Below are positions 15,170-24,072 of a stretch of 53,273 nucleotides of DNA, piece after piece. Origin of the DNA: a virus; the IMG/VR virus record IMGVR_UViG_3300042923_000379, positions 1 to 53,273 of that record, one strand, 5' to 3'. Below the pieces are notes generated by a model. The model saw only the letters and a program-made list of their open reading frames with translations, was not told where the DNA came from and searched no databases. Made by a program: the position numbers and the translations under genes. The stretch's first letter is position 1. Each line of letters starts with the position of its first letter.

Positions 15170-15372
15170 TTTTGAAATTTTAATCTGTATTTTTTATCCA
15201 ATTCACTATTAAAATGGATTCCATTGCTATGATCTCTATGATGAACATTACATAAGTCTACGTGATTTCCTGGACATTTATCTAAAGGCTTTACTTGTGA
15301 TTTGCGTATTATATGGTGATCTTCTATCCAATAACTTGTACCGCATTCTGCACAATATCTTATTTCTTTCAC
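15163..15372 (-). CDS. small HNH-type protein
   Basis: 69 residues: CAEC, DHHIIRKSQ, then CNVHHRDH, a compact HNH/zinc finger fold. A GTG start follows AGGTGATTA. It may be a nuclease or a structural zinc protein. As a free-standing HNH it is one candidate for a past mobiliser of the intron, but nothing links them directly. Confidence 0.65.
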   Translation of the reverse strand: MKEIRYCAECGTSYWIEDHHIIRKSQVKPLDKCPGNHVDLCNVHHRDHSNGIHFNSELDKKYRLKFQNW

Positions 15373-15376
15373 TTAA

Positions 15377-15547
15377 TCACCTCTCTCCTACTCTTCTTTT
15401 TCCTTTGCTGCTACTTTTAACAGATCTTGAAACACTTCTAAATACTACTGAGTTTATATCTCTTTCTAATTGTCTTTTCTTTTCTGCTTTCTTCTCTTGA
15501 TCTTTAAAATACTTTTCTTTAAATTGTTCTACTGTTAATTTTGGCAT
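15377..15547 (-). CDS. small very basic protein
   Basis: 56 residues starting MPKLTVEQFKEKYF. Lys/Arg-rich with a serine-rich tail (VSRSVKSSSKGKRR). It probably binds nucleic acid. No family is recognised. Confidence 0.5.
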   Translation of the reverse strand: MPKLTVEQFKEKYFKDQEKKAEKKRQLERDINSVVFRSVSRSVKSSSKGKRRVGER

Positions 15548-15585
15548 CTTCCTCACTTCCTATCATTTGATTTTCATTAGTACCT

Positions 15586-15629
15586 GAGAATAGAAAGATA
15601 TAACCTTTGCTGATTTACTCTCTATTCTC
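15586..15629 (-). repeat. inverted repeat, possible leader hairpin
   Basis: GAGAATAGA (15586-15594) and TCTATTCTC (15621-15629) form a 9-bp stem with a 26-nt loop in the leader between the genes at 15658 and 15547. No U-tract follows, so a terminator is unlikely. Confidence 0.4.
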
Positions 15630-15657
15630 TTGTTCAGATTATTTTTGTATTGCGAAA

Positions 15658-15966
15658 CTATTTGTTGTCTGAAATTCTAGTAATTGAGTACAAGACATCT
15701 TCTTCACAATTGAAATTCCAGTATAGTTCCCACAATGAAATAAAATTGTCATTATAGCATCCATGATAATGATTTCCACAGCACCAATCACTTTCATCCA
15801 TTTTAGACTGTATTTTTTCGTAGTCTATGCCTTCTAAAACAGCAATTCCATAAGCACCGCATTCAAATACAACTTCCCCAACATCTCCAGTTATAAGTGA
15901 AACCCTCTCTCCTAAACAGATTTCATTTCCATCTTCATAACATAAACCTATACCATGAGTTTTCAT
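15658..15966 (-). CDS. hypothetical protein, beta-rich
   Basis: 102 residues with a YopX/SH3-like beta barrel pattern (GERVSLITGDVGEVVFECGAYG) and a Cys/His-rich middle (CCGNHYHGC). Distant kinship to YopX-like proteins is only a guess. Confidence 0.5.
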   Translation of the reverse strand: MKTHGIGLCYEDGNEICLGERVSLITGDVGEVVFECGAYGIAVLEGIDYEKIQSKMDESDWCCGNHYHGCYNDNFISLWELYWNFNCEEDVLYSITRISDNK

Positions 15967-16011
15967 AAATTTCCTCCTTAAAACTTTCTTCGCATTAATT
16001 TCATTTTCCGA

Positions 16012-16197
16012 CTAAACTCGCCCCATTTTCTTTCTTCTCTCAAACAGAACTTGTCTATTCTTTATCCTTCTTAAACCTTTTTCTTTAGCTGCTTCTTTCT
16101 TTTTTATTAAATCTTCTTTAGCTTTCTTTTCAGAATCTTTTAATCTAGCTTGTTTCATAACTCTCGCCCACATCTCAGAAGTATAAAAACCTGTCAA
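16012..16197 (-). CDS. small basic hypothetical protein
   Basis: 61 residues, one long lysine/arginine-rich helix. No recognised family. Confidence 0.45.
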   Translation of the reverse strand: MTGFYTSEMWARVMKQARLKDSEKKAKEDLIKKKEAAKEKGLRRIKNRQVLFERRKKMGRV

Positions 16198-16210
16198 GAT
16201 TAATCACCCC

Positions 16211-16669
16211 TTACAATTCTTTGTAATATTTTTCAGTTATAGACCTATCAAGTAAATATTCAACGCCTTGTCTTGTGAGCCAAAAATATATATTTCCATC
16301 ATTATTTGGACTTTCCATACTTTTATCAGCTAAACCTTTTTTAACTAACTCATTCCAATCTTTATCCATAAAGTTAGTAAAGAAATAGTTTCTATAAGGC
16401 TTCTTTTTCTTCCAACTTATCCCTATGCAATGTTCCATTAATTCTTTCTGATATTTACTTACTTTTATCCATGAATTCTTATAGAGTCTTTTAAAATCTT
16501 CAGCTCTTTTTTCAGTATTTACTATTGGGAATCTATTGCTTATATATCCAAGGTCTGCATGGTCTATATCATTGCTTGGAGCAGAAAAGAAACTTCTATT
16601 CTCTCTTTTCCCTATCTTTGTACACACATAGAATCCACCTTGCCTATTAGGTTCTTTCCAAACTCTCAT
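16211..16669 (-). CDS. hypothetical protein
   Basis: 152 residues. The C-terminal half ends YFWLTRQGVEYLLDR, resembling a winged-helix wing followed by a helix. N-terminal motif VWKEPNRQGGFYVC. No family is recognised. Confidence 0.55.
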   Translation of the reverse strand: MRVWKEPNRQGGFYVCTKIGKRENRSFFSAPSNDIDHADLGYISNRFPIVNTEKRAEDFKRLYKNSWIKVSKYQKELMEHCIGISWKKKKPYRNYFFTNFMDKDWNELVKKGLADKSMESPNNDGNIYFWLTRQGVEYLLDRSITEKYYKEL

Positions 16670-16680
16670 TTAATCACCCC

Positions 16681-17295
16681 TTATAACCTATTTAGCACAT
16701 AACAAGTTTCTGCTGAACCATTATCGTGACCCTTAAATTCTAAAGCCACTTGTTTAACTTTATAATTTCTATCTACTAAAAGCTTTTTATTATGCTTTGC
16801 TAGAGCATCCCATAACTCACTTTCTGAAAAACCTAAAACTTCTACTCCAGTTGAAACAACTATTTGAATCATATCTAACCATTCTTCTTTTTGGTTATCT
16901 TCATCACCATTAATTAAAGAGTCTTCAAATTCATCAACTTCTTCACGTATTTTTTTTACATAATACGCCTTAGGATAGTTCCCTTTTTGTTCAAGGATAA
17001 ATATTACCTTAGAGGTGTCTAAAACCTCTCCTGTGACCTCCTGTTGCCCTTCTAGGTGATTTATAGCATTGTTTATTATCCTATTTATATATTCATCTGA
17101 TAAATAACTTCTTTTTTGGCTAAAATCTTTTAAACTTTCTAATCCTTCTAAAGTTTCTTCTTTAGTCATATAAGCATTAAACATTTCTACAGCTTTTTTC
17201 TTAGCTTCTTCTATGCTAGATGCCTTTCCATCTTTTATTAATCTAAAGGCTTCTTTTTCTATTTCTGTTTCATCATAATCTTTATACATAATCAC
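16681..17295 (-). CDS. MazG-like nucleotide pyrophosphohydrolase
   Basis: 204 residues. The C-terminal domain carries the MazG metal motif EExxE (118-122) and EExxD (137-141) in an all-alpha fold. The N-terminal 90 residues are helical and unassigned. Such enzymes hydrolyse NTPs or dNTPs and adjust nucleotide pools or alarmones during infection. Confidence 0.75.
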   Translation of the reverse strand: MIMYKDYDETEIEKEAFRLIKDGKASSIEEAKKKAVEMFNAYMTKEETLEGLESLKDFSQKRSYLSDEYINRIINNAINHLEGQQEVTGEVLDTSKVIFILEQKGNYPKAYYVKKIREEVDEFEDSLINGDEDNQKEEWLDMIQIVVSTGVEVLGFSESELWDALAKHNKKLLVDRNYKVKQVALEFKGHDNGSAETCYVLNRL

Positions 17296-17441
17296 ACCTC
17301 ACAATTTAATTCCTTTTTCATATCATTTAGTTTTCTGATAATTTGATGGTTTTCTAATTCTCCCTCATCAATGCTATCTTCAACTAATTCAATTAACCAA
17401 TCTATCTCAGCTTCATATAAAGGTTCTTTTTTATTCTTCAT
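17292..17441 (-). CDS. small acidic hypothetical protein
   Basis: 49 residues starting MKNKKEPLYE. Helical and acidic. It overlaps both neighbours by a few nt (shared ATGAAGAATAA with the upstream gene). Confidence 0.5.
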   Translation of the reverse strand: MKNKKEPLYEAEIDWLIELVEDSIDEGELENHQIIRKLNDMKKELNCEV

Positions 17442-17820
17442 TTTCTACCTCAACTTTCACCCCTAAATACTCTGGGTTTTCATAAATATTCCCTATAATT
17501 TCTCCTCTTTCCCATACCTCATGATGAACACAACTTTTATGATGATTTATAGCTTCAAGAGTAAATCCCTTAGTGTAACAACTCATTTCATACACAACTT
17601 GCCATAATAGACCATCACACTTTATAATGTGTCCTTCGCATATTTCTCTCCCATCAATGTCTTTTTCTCCAGTACATTGCATTAATGGAAATACTCTTAT
17701 ATCAAATATTTCTTTTTCTCCCAAGATGTTGTGATAAGTCGCACATTTACATTCAAAATCAACGCTTTCAGCCTCTATAATCCCTTCTAGTGTACATGCA
17801 AAAAACTTAATTTCTCTCAT
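17431..17820 (-). CDS. YopX family protein
   Basis: 129 residues. The YopX pattern is clear: MREIKFFAC at the start, then VFPLMQCTGEKDIDGREICEGHII (tGlkDknGkeiyEGDIv-like) and GEIIGNIYENPEYL at the end. Widespread in Firmicute phages; molecular role unknown. Confidence 0.85.
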   Translation of the reverse strand: MREIKFFACTLEGIIEAESVDFECKCATYHNILGEKEIFDIRVFPLMQCTGEKDIDGREICEGHIIKCDGLLWQVVYEMSCYTKGFTLEAINHHKSCVHHEVWERGEIIGNIYENPEYLGVKVEVENEE

Positions 17821-17822
17821 TT

Positions 17823-18197
17823 CTATCCTCCTATAACCTTAATTCCTTGCTTCTCAGCAATCTTTATTATTTCTCCAACGCTGAGCACATCTTCAATGTT
17901 TTCTAGTGCCCAATTTTTTAATTCTGTTTTAGTCATTTCATTTTTGCCAAGCTGAGTTAATTTAGTTACACATAATCTTTTTGCATATTTAGTTCTGTCT
18001 TTCTTGTAATCTAATTTAACTTTAGCTTTCTTCCAAAGAGGTTTATCTATAAACTCACATTGTTCTATATAGTTTCTAACAGTGTTGTAATTATAGTGAA
18101 CAGTTCTTGAATAAGCTGTTAAACTTAAATCTGTGTCGATAAAACCTTGTGTTATTTCTTTTATTGTTTCATTGCTTATTTTAGTTATATGAATCAC
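17823..18197 (-). CDS. HTH-containing hypothetical protein
   Basis: 124 residues. An HTH in the first half (LTAYSRTVHYNYNTVRNYIE) and a helical C-terminus. It lies between the helicase operon and YopX. Likely DNA-binding. Confidence 0.55.
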   Translation of the reverse strand: MIHITKISNETIKEITQGFIDTDLSLTAYSRTVHYNYNTVRNYIEQCEFIDKPLWKKAKVKLDYKKDRTKYAKRLCVTKLTQLGKNEMTKTELKNWALENIEDVLSVGEIIKIAEKQGIKVIGG

Positions 18198-18220
18198 CTC
18201 CTAATACCAATTTAAATTAA

Positions 18221-18412
18221 TCACTTTCTCATGCTTGGTACTATTGCCTGAAGGTAATTTATAACCGCTTCTTTAACATCATCAGATTTCATATTTTCTA
18301 TATCTTCAATGGTTATTAAACTATTTATCTTTTGGATATGACTTTCTATTGTTAGCGGAATATTATTATCTTGCCTTGTTAATTTTAAAGCTGCATAAAG
18401 CTTTTCCCACAT
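18221..18412 (-). CDS. small helical hypothetical protein
   Basis: 63 residues, immediately downstream of the helicase gene (1-nt gap). All helical. It may be a helicase-associated accessory protein, inferred from position only. Confidence 0.5.
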   Translation of the reverse strand: MWEKLYAALKLTRQDNNIPLTIESHIQKINSLITIEDIENMKSDDVKEAVINYLQAIVPSMRK

Positions 18413-18413
18413 A

Positions 18414-19745
18414 TCAAAACACCTCCGTTATTTTTTGAGTATCTGCATCCCATTTCATTGAATATCTTGCCGCATTAGCATATCTTGCTTTTAATAATAA
18501 AACTTCTATCCTATCAGGGTTTTCATCTGGATTTTTGGAACTGCAGTTTAACTTTCCACTTCTTGATAATTCATCTCTGACAAATTTATCTTCAAGCTTT
18601 CTGTTTCTATAAAGTCCTATTACTAAATCACTATCTTCAGCTATTGATCCAGATTCTTTTAAATCTGCTAATTCTGGTCTTTTATCTTGTCTTTGTTCTA
18701 CAGTTCTTATAATTTGAGCTGTAATGACTATAGGTATTTTTAATTCTAATGCCAGTAGTTTTAATCTCCTGGTTAAATAACCTATAAACTCTGATCTGTT
18801 ATTAGTTTTGTATTCTTTACTTGTAACCCTGTTTATAAGGTCAACGTATGCTATATCTATATTGGTTTTAAGCTTGTCTTTTCTTATTTGGCTACAAATA
18901 TACTCGATATTAGATTTCGCTTCGTATATGTCGAATTTCTTTGTGCTTAAGAAATTTAAAGCATTTATTATACGTTCTTTTTCAAGTTCAGAAAGATTTT
19001 TAGTTCTTATTGCTTTAAATTGCAATGAACACATATTCGCCATAAACTTATTTATTATCTCTTCCTTGGGAACTTCTAAAGTGAAAAACGAAACTTTATA
19101 TCCATTTCTGATTTGATTTAATGTTGTGTTCATAGCTAAAGTTGTTTTTCCTATTCCACTTGCAGCGGCTATAGTAATAAGTTCTCCTTTGTTAAATCCT
19201 CTCGTTTGTTCATCTAGCTTTTTATACCCTGTTAAAACTCCAACCTCAACATTAGGATCATAAATCTTTTGCAAATAATCCGCTAAATAATCTATCATAT
19301 CTTGTTCTACTTTTTCATCTTGATATATTTCATTTAACTTAGTTAGCATTTTATCTTTTATTTCATCAGCATTATTAGTAAAGTCTATTTCTTTATAAAT
19401 CAAATCTTTAAGTTGCCTTTTGTAATAATAATCCTGCAATAAATTTAGATGTGTTTTAAAATTTGAATTTGTGGTTATACTATTAGTTAAATCAGCTACA
19501 TAAGTTACAGTGAGGTTTTTAGGTTTATTTTTAGATATATAAGTGGCTAGTGAAACCATATCTATATTAGTTTGTTTATTCCTAAAATCTTTGAATATCT
19601 TAAATAGTTCTTGGTGTCTTGTTTCATAGAAAGTATCTAAGGGGAATTCTATAAATCCATCTAGTAAGTTATTATCATGCATAACTCCCCCTAGAATATT
19701 TCTTTCTAAATCTGAATTGAATAAAGTATCTGGAGTTACATTCAT
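18414..19745 (-). CDS. dnaB: replicative DNA helicase, DnaB type
   Basis: 443 residues. The N-terminal helical domain begins DLERNILGGVMHDNN. The RecA-like domain has Walker A (AAASGIGKTTLA), the Walker B strand (NIDIAYVDLINRV), ITAQIIRTVEQR and ESGSIAEDSD, all diagnostic of DnaB-like helicases. Length is normal. It unwinds the fork after loading by the replisome organizer encoded just upstream. Confidence 0.96.
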   Translation of the reverse strand: MNVTPDTLFNSDLERNILGGVMHDNNLLDGFIEFPLDTFYETRHQELFKIFKDFRNKQTNIDMVSLATYISKNKPKNLTVTYVADLTNSITTNSNFKTHLNLLQDYYYKRQLKDLIYKEIDFTNNADEIKDKMLTKLNEIYQDEKVEQDMIDYLADYLQKIYDPNVEVGVLTGYKKLDEQTRGFNKGELITIAAASGIGKTTLAMNTTLNQIRNGYKVSFFTLEVPKEEIINKFMANMCSLQFKAIRTKNLSELEKERIINALNFLSTKKFDIYEAKSNIEYICSQIRKDKLKTNIDIAYVDLINRVTSKEYKTNNRSEFIGYLTRRLKLLALELKIPIVITAQIIRTVEQRQDKRPELADLKESGSIAEDSDLVIGLYRNRKLEDKFVRDELSRSGKLNCSSKNPDENPDRIEVLLLKARYANAARYSMKWDADTQKITEVF

Positions 19746-19755
19746 TTAATCACCT

Positions 19756-20442
19756 CTAGTCATAGATATAATTATTGGTATTAGAGTTTAATCCTTCTTT
19801 CTTTACTCTTTCTACTACCCAATTTAATATTGTTCTATAGTCACTTTTATATTTCTTACCACTAGAACCTTTATAGTTATCTAATATTTCAATCATTCTT
19901 TTTGTCATAGGTTCTCCATATTGTTCTATTAACTTTTCATATTCTTTAGTAGTCATAGATACATAATCAGCATATTTATTCTTTTCAACTTCTTCTTTTT
20001 TCATCTTATTATTAACCTTATCTAATCTAATCTTATCTAATCTTATCTGTGCTTCCGAAATGGAATCATTTTGCGTACATTCTGTGTCCATTTTTTCGAC
20101 ATCTGATATTTCATAGGTTCCTTTATTCTCAATTAGTTGTTTTTTTTCATGCATATAAAGCGTTTCATTGTATCTATCTTTTTGAATGTAATTGTGAACT
20201 CTCCAATGTTTTATAACGCATACTCCATTTTCAAAAGGTATAATAAATTGTTTGGCTATCAATAACTTCATATCATCATCAGAACAACCTATCATCCTTT
20301 GTATTTTCTTGGGAGAGCCAACAAATCCATCATCATCAGCTCTCATATTTAGGTCATAATAAAGAAGTCTTGCAGTAATGGGCATATCTAAAAATAAATC
20401 TGTATCTACTATTTTCATTGAAAACATTCTTTTTTGAGCCAT
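19756..20442 (-). CDS. replisome organizer / replication initiator
   Basis: 228 residues. The N-terminal winged-helix segment (MFSMKIVDTDLFLDMPITAR, then LLYYDLNMRADDDGFV) is typical of phage replisome organizers. The C-terminal part (TILNWVVERVKKEG) resembles DnaD-like primosome proteins. Between them the codons for IRLDKIRLDK are an array of DNA repeats, probably the origin it binds. DnaB lies 10 nt downstream. Confidence 0.85.
   Translation of the reverse strand: MAQKRMFSMKIVDTDLFLDMPITARLLYYDLNMRADDDGFVGSPKKIQRMIGCSDDDMKLLIAKQFIIPFENGVCVIKHWRVHNYIQKDRYNETLYMHEKKQLIENKGTYEISDVEKMDTECTQNDSISEAQIRLDKIRLDKVNNKMKKEEVEKNKYADYVSMTTKEYEKLIEQYGEPMTKRMIEILDNYKGSSGKKYKSDYRTILNWVVERVKKEGLNSNTNNYIYD
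20017..20049. other. candidate replication origin iterons
   Basis: Tandem TAATCTTATC units with variants (TTATCTAATC) run across about 33 bp within the replisome organizer gene. Origins inside the initiator gene are common in phages. Position and repetition are the evidence; binding is not shown. Confidence 0.55.
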
Positions 20443-20446
20443 TCAA

Positions 20447-20764
20447 TCATCTCCTGTACTTTTCATCTAAAAATCTTTGATGCCAATCACTCTTCTCACT
20501 TCTTATTTCCTCGATTGTATCTAGTAGTTTAGAGTTTTCTTCTTTTAGTTTTTCATTCTCTATTTCAAGTTCTTTAGGGATAGGAAGATTTAATTTTCTG
20601 CATCTTTCATTAAATGTCTCTACATGCATTTCGTCAGTTATTTCATATTCAAGTGTATTATCATTTTGAGTATCTGAAATTCTTATAAGATTGAATGTGA
20701 AACCTCCTAATTGTCTTAAATTTACTTCTGTTTCATTAGCTCCATTTAGGTTTAAATATCCCAT
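20447..20764 (-). CDS. hypothetical protein with C-terminal coiled coil
   Basis: 105 residues. A beta-rich N-terminus and a leucine-heptad helix (about 68-95, ENEKLKEENSKLLDTIEEI). It sits between the annealing protein and the initiator. No family is recognised. Confidence 0.6.
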   Translation of the reverse strand: MGYLNLNGANETEVNLRQLGGFTFNLIRISDTQNDNTLEYEITDEMHVETFNERCRKLNLPIPKELEIENEKLKEENSKLLDTIEEIRSEKSDWHQRFLDEKYRR

Positions 20765-21415
20765 TTATTTACCTCCTTTTTGGCATTTAAAGCATAGAGG
20801 TTTTCCAAAGTTAGATTTTGAGTAGTTATATATTTTTTCTGTTATATCATCATCACATGCACTACATTTCATTATCTGATTGTTATTAGCCATTGTGCGA
20901 GGTTCTGTAGATGTATTTGGTGTATTTGCATTGCTTGTTGCCAATTGTCCTGTACGTGACTGAGAAGTGCTTTTATTTCCTGCTCTATCATATTTAGTAG
21001 AATCTTTGTCCCAATAAACATCTGCCCCAAATCCTAGAGCTTTACAACTAACTGATATAGCATCTGTAAGGGCCATCTTAAAACATTCATCACTTACATA
21101 TGGTCCGTTCTTTTCATTAGCTACAAAAGAACTTCCTCCTGTTCCTGGTATTGCTTCAGACCACGCTCCATCACTTTTAACAAAAAGGTCTATATTCACA
21201 AAAGCTGCTATTTCATCTTTTCCGCCATGTTCAATCCATTGCTTGGTTATTACATATTTCCAACCTATCCCGCATACTCCAAATATCTCAGTTAGTTTTT
21301 TTATTCTCCACATAGGGTTGATATCTGTTTTCCCTTTTAATCTCCCTGCTTGAATATCTTTTTTTGCTTCTTTTGGTACTTCTCTAACTTGATCATATAT
21401 CTTTAAATTTTCCAT
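20765..21415 (-). CDS. putative Rad52-like single-strand annealing protein
   Basis: 216 residues. The core (about 25-145: PMWRIKKLTEIFGVCGIGWKY, a Gly/Ala central strand, then ALTDAISVSCKALGFGADVYW) matches phage Rad52-type annealing proteins. A Ser/Thr/Asn-rich linker leads to a C-terminal zinc ribbon (CSACDD...CFKC). It would anneal ssDNA together with SSB and RecU. Assignment is from motif memory, so moderate. Confidence 0.6.
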   Translation of the reverse strand: MENLKIYDQVREVPKEAKKDIQAGRLKGKTDINPMWRIKKLTEIFGVCGIGWKYVITKQWIEHGGKDEIAAFVNIDLFVKSDGAWSEAIPGTGGSSFVANEKNGPYVSDECFKMALTDAISVSCKALGFGADVYWDKDSTKYDRAGNKSTSQSRTGQLATSNANTPNTSTEPRTMANNNQIMKCSACDDDITEKIYNYSKSNFGKPLCFKCQKGGK

Positions 21416-21424
21416 ATTTTCCTC

Positions 21425-22057
21425 CTAATCCATTCCATCATATAAACTTTTGCTTATGCTATCAGTTTCATTATCTGTTTTTCTTATACAATCAATTAAT
21501 CTAGCTTTACTTTCTCTGCATAGTGAATATCCATAACCCTTATATCTTAATGACCTCTCAAATGTGCTTATAGGGAATTTTAATTCATCCTCTATTACCA
21601 ATCTTTTAAAGAAAAGATGTTCAAAGAAATCTTTATGATGAATTACTTTTTCTTCTATGTGAGAATTTTCTCCAAATTCATCATCTTCGTCTTTAACTTC
21701 TTCCTTGTAATAAGCAAATTTAGTTATAGTAAAATCAAAACTATTTATTATTTTCTCTGGAGTTCCAAAGATTGTTCTTATCAGCTCAACACACACTCCA
21801 GTTTTAGTATTTTTATAAGACACAACCTTGGGATTTTCATAATGATCCATATAATCCTCATTGTCTCTAAAGCAATTCCTAGCTTCATTGAAATCAAGTT
21901 CAGAATTGAAAAATAAATCAACATCTTTTACTTTTTCATCACTGAATATATTCTTAAAACAACCTCCTGCTGCAAATCCTTTATGTCCTACTAAATACTT
22001 ATCTAAAATCCTAATTTTGCTTAAATTTTCAATATCTCTTATAATAAACTTATCCAT
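21425..22057 (-). CDS. nucleotidyltransferase-fold phage protein
   Basis: 210 residues. AAGGCFKNI at about 31 followed by KDVDLFF resembles the GG and DxD motifs of nucleotidyltransferases; FDFTITKFAYY may be the third strand. Similar proteins accompany phage recombination genes. Substrate unknown. Confidence 0.55.
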   Translation of the reverse strand: MDKFIIRDIENLSKIRILDKYLVGHKGFAAGGCFKNIFSDEKVKDVDLFFNSELDFNEARNCFRDNEDYMDHYENPKVVSYKNTKTGVCVELIRTIFGTPEKIINSFDFTITKFAYYKEEVKDEDDEFGENSHIEEKVIHHKDFFEHLFFKRLVIEDELKFPISTFERSLRYKGYGYSLCRESKARLIDCIRKTDNETDSISKSLYDGMD

Positions 22058-22058
22058 A

Positions 22059-22637
22059 TTATTCTCCCTTCTCTATAACTCTACTTGCCCACATATCAGC
22101 AAAATGGAGTAACATTTGAAGTGGTCTTTCTTTACCACTAAGTTGATATTTTAAATCCCCATATAATCCGTTATGATGAAGTATTGCAAAGTTTTCTTCC
22201 TCAGTAAGTTCAATAAATTGTGATGCTATCTGAATACTTCTAATCTCATGAGGTATTGGTAATAAGTCTTTATTAGTTTCATAAGGTTTCTTTTCAGACT
22301 GTATAAAGCCACCTTTTCTATCTGATATCATGTTAGGAACATAGTTAGGTTTTCCAAATTGTCCTATTTTCCCTAAGTCATGAAGGAGAGAAACTATTAT
22401 TATTGAATTTGAATCTATACCAGTATCTAAAGTATTGTTTAGCGTTAGGGCTGTACTACATACATTTAAACTGTGTTCTAATAGTCCCCCTTCTTTGCAT
22501 AAGTGATATTGCCCTGAGCATGGAGCTTCAAAGAAACCATGTTCTTCTATATAATCAATAAGATCATCTACGCTTTCTCTTTCAGTGCATTTTAATAAGC
22601 CTATAAAGTTATCTTTGTATTTTATTTCCATAATCAT
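22059..22637 (-). CDS. HD-domain phosphohydrolase
   Basis: 192 residues; the second ATG at 22631 is better spaced from GGAGGA. Metal ligands are visible as H55, H86-D87 (LLHDLGK) and later H and D residues (ILHHNG, LHFADMWAS). HD enzymes of this type hydrolyse nucleotides or cyclic nucleotides, so roles in dNTP metabolism or defence-signal removal are possible. Confidence 0.85.
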   Translation of the reverse strand: MIMEIKYKDNFIGLLKCTERESVDDLIDYIEEHGFFEAPCSGQYHLCKEGGLLEHSLNVCSTALTLNNTLDTGIDSNSIIIVSLLHDLGKIGQFGKPNYVPNMISDRKGGFIQSEKKPYETNKDLLPIPHEIRSIQIASQFIELTEEENFAILHHNGLYGDLKYQLSGKERPLQMLLHFADMWASRVIEKGE

Positions 22638-22801
22638 TCCTCCAATTTCTTTCTAATCTCTAATGGTTCTATCTCTATATTTAATCCATTATCTTCTCTG
22701 TATATCTGTCCATCTTGAATGTTGTATTTATAGTCTTTTTCTGTTATATTTAACTTGGATTTTAATTTTTGGCTGCTTAGGCAGTCTTTTTTATTGCTCA
22801 T
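22634..22801 (-). CDS. small charged hypothetical protein
   Basis: 55 residues starting MSNKKDCLSS. It overlaps both neighbours by 4 nt, so it is part of a coupled chain. No family is recognised. Confidence 0.55.
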   Translation of the reverse strand: MSNKKDCLSSQKLKSKLNITEKDYKYNIQDGQIYREDNGLNIEIEPLEIRKKLEE

Positions 22802-23064
22802 AACTTCCCACCTTGTATCCTGCTATGCATATTGTAAGTTGCAAGTCCTAACATCTTCTTTTTTCTAAGTTCAGAAACTTTTTGTTGTATTGCTTTGATT
22901 GTTCTTTCAAGTGCAAAACTCATTTCTTCTGGACCGATAATATCGTACCAATTTATAAGATAATCTATATCATCTTTTGACCATGTTTTCCCATCATTAG
23001 CGTGAAACTCTGGATTATATTTCATCCTCCCATAGCAATCGTATTCTATTTCCTGAGTTTCCAA
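22798..23064 (-). CDS. SANT-like DNA-binding protein
   Basis: 88 residues. GKTWSKDDIDYLINWYDIIG and FALERTIKAIQQKVSELRKK form a Myb/SANT-type HTH like those in the 254-residue protein at 10 kb. Confidence 0.65.
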   Translation of the reverse strand: METQEIEYDCYGRMKYNPEFHANDGKTWSKDDIDYLINWYDIIGPEEMSFALERTIKAIQQKVSELRKKKMLGLATYNMHSRIQGGKL

Positions 23065-23070
23065 TTTCCT

Positions 23071-23352
23071 TTAAGCCTCCTTCTTTTCTTCCTCATATTT
23101 ATTCCCGCAGAATGGACAATAAGTGTAATTCATATTTGACTTTTCTTTCTTGTGCTTAAGCTCACCTTTTTTATTTAAAGCATCATACTCTATAGTCATT
23201 GGTGAATAAAGTCTTTTTCCAGAACCATCAAAGAACCATGCTACATTTGAAAAGTCTACATCTGTTATATTTCTATCCTTCCATTCTTCATTTTTAGTAG
23301 ATAGATTGTTTTTCACATAATCTATGGTTTCATTTATACAGTTACAAGCCAT
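23071..23352 (-). CDS. zinc-ribbon hypothetical protein
   Basis: 93 residues with a C-terminal CPFCG ribbon half and Cys at 3 and 5. No recognised role. Confidence 0.55.
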   Translation of the reverse strand: MACNCINETIDYVKNNLSTKNEEWKDRNITDVDFSNVAWFFDGSGKRLYSPMTIEYDALNKKGELKHKKEKSNMNYTYCPFCGNKYEEEKKEA

Positions 23353-23365
23353 TAATTTACCTCCC

Positions 23366-23458
23366 TTAATTTACTGTTAATTGATACATAGCATAGAATA
23401 AAAGTAATATTGCTATAAGACTTATAAAGTAATCGAATTTAGTTATTTTATACTTCAT
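23366..23458 (-). CDS. 30-residue membrane peptide
   Basis: MKYKITKFDY then a hydrophobic helix (FISLIAILLLFYAMY). Preceded by GGAGTAG. It is one of several single-pass micro-proteins in this region. Confidence 0.45.
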   Translation of the reverse strand: MKYKITKFDYFISLIAILLLFYAMYQLTVN

Positions 23459-23460
23459 AA

Positions 23461-23631
23461 CTACTCCTCATTTGTAAACTTTTCAGATAGTTCGAAAAAC
23501 TCTTTCTTGCTGATTTCTCTAACTTCACATTTCATATAATTTGAAACATATTCATTGGTTGGGATAAATCCTTTTTTAAAATTCAATTGACACACCATTC
23601 TTTGTCCAATAAGTTCGTAATATCTAATCAT
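23461..23631 (-). CDS. small hypothetical protein
   Basis: 56 residues starting MIRYYELIGQ, with GGAGGAG upstream. It lies within the chain of closely packed small genes. No family is recognised. Confidence 0.55.
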   Translation of the reverse strand: MIRYYELIGQRMVCQLNFKKGFIPTNEYVSNYMKCEVREISKKEFFELSEKFTNEE

Positions 23632-23634
23632 TTT

Positions 23635-24072
23635 TTACTCCTCCAAATACCATTCTCCATATTTTAAGATTTCTGCAATCTGTTCTGAATTGAATAAGAC
23701 ACCAAATAACTCTAAAAGATTGCTTAAGAACACATAACCATCATTAAAAATACAGTTTCGTATAATTTCTATATGAACTGGTAAACGATTTTGAGTTAAG
23801 AATCTTTCACTTTTGAGATAGGGATGAATAACTTTTACAGGTTTTGTACATAGTTTTTCATCAGATATATCAAGGAAATTTTTGGATTGTTGTTGTAGTA
23901 TCCATTTGCTCTCTATAACTGAAAGTACCAATGGATAATCTATGCCTAACTTTTCATAAATTAATATTCCTTCTTTATCCACAAGAGCTATTCCACCAGT
24001 TTCGTCTTGAAATTCTAGTTTAGGATTATTTTGAAGCAATTTAACAACTTCTGAATCTGTGTATTCTCTCAA
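23635..24072 (-). CDS. hypothetical protein
   Basis: 145 residues, alpha/beta, without recognised motifs. It overlaps the upstream Spo0E-like gene by 4 nt. Confidence 0.6.
   Translation of the reverse strand: MREYTDSEVVKLLQNNPKLEFQDETGGIALVDKEGILIYEKLGIDYPLVLSVIESKWILQQQSKNFLDISDEKLCTKPVKVIHPYLKSERFLTQNRLPVHIEIIRNCIFNDGYVFLSNLLELFGVLFNSEQIAEILKYGEWYLEE

Noticed and set aside
15163-15372. Small HNH gene as the homing endonuclease of the tape measure intron
   Set aside because: It is 27 kb away, is part of an early operon and has no visible tie to the intron; kept only as a remote possibility.
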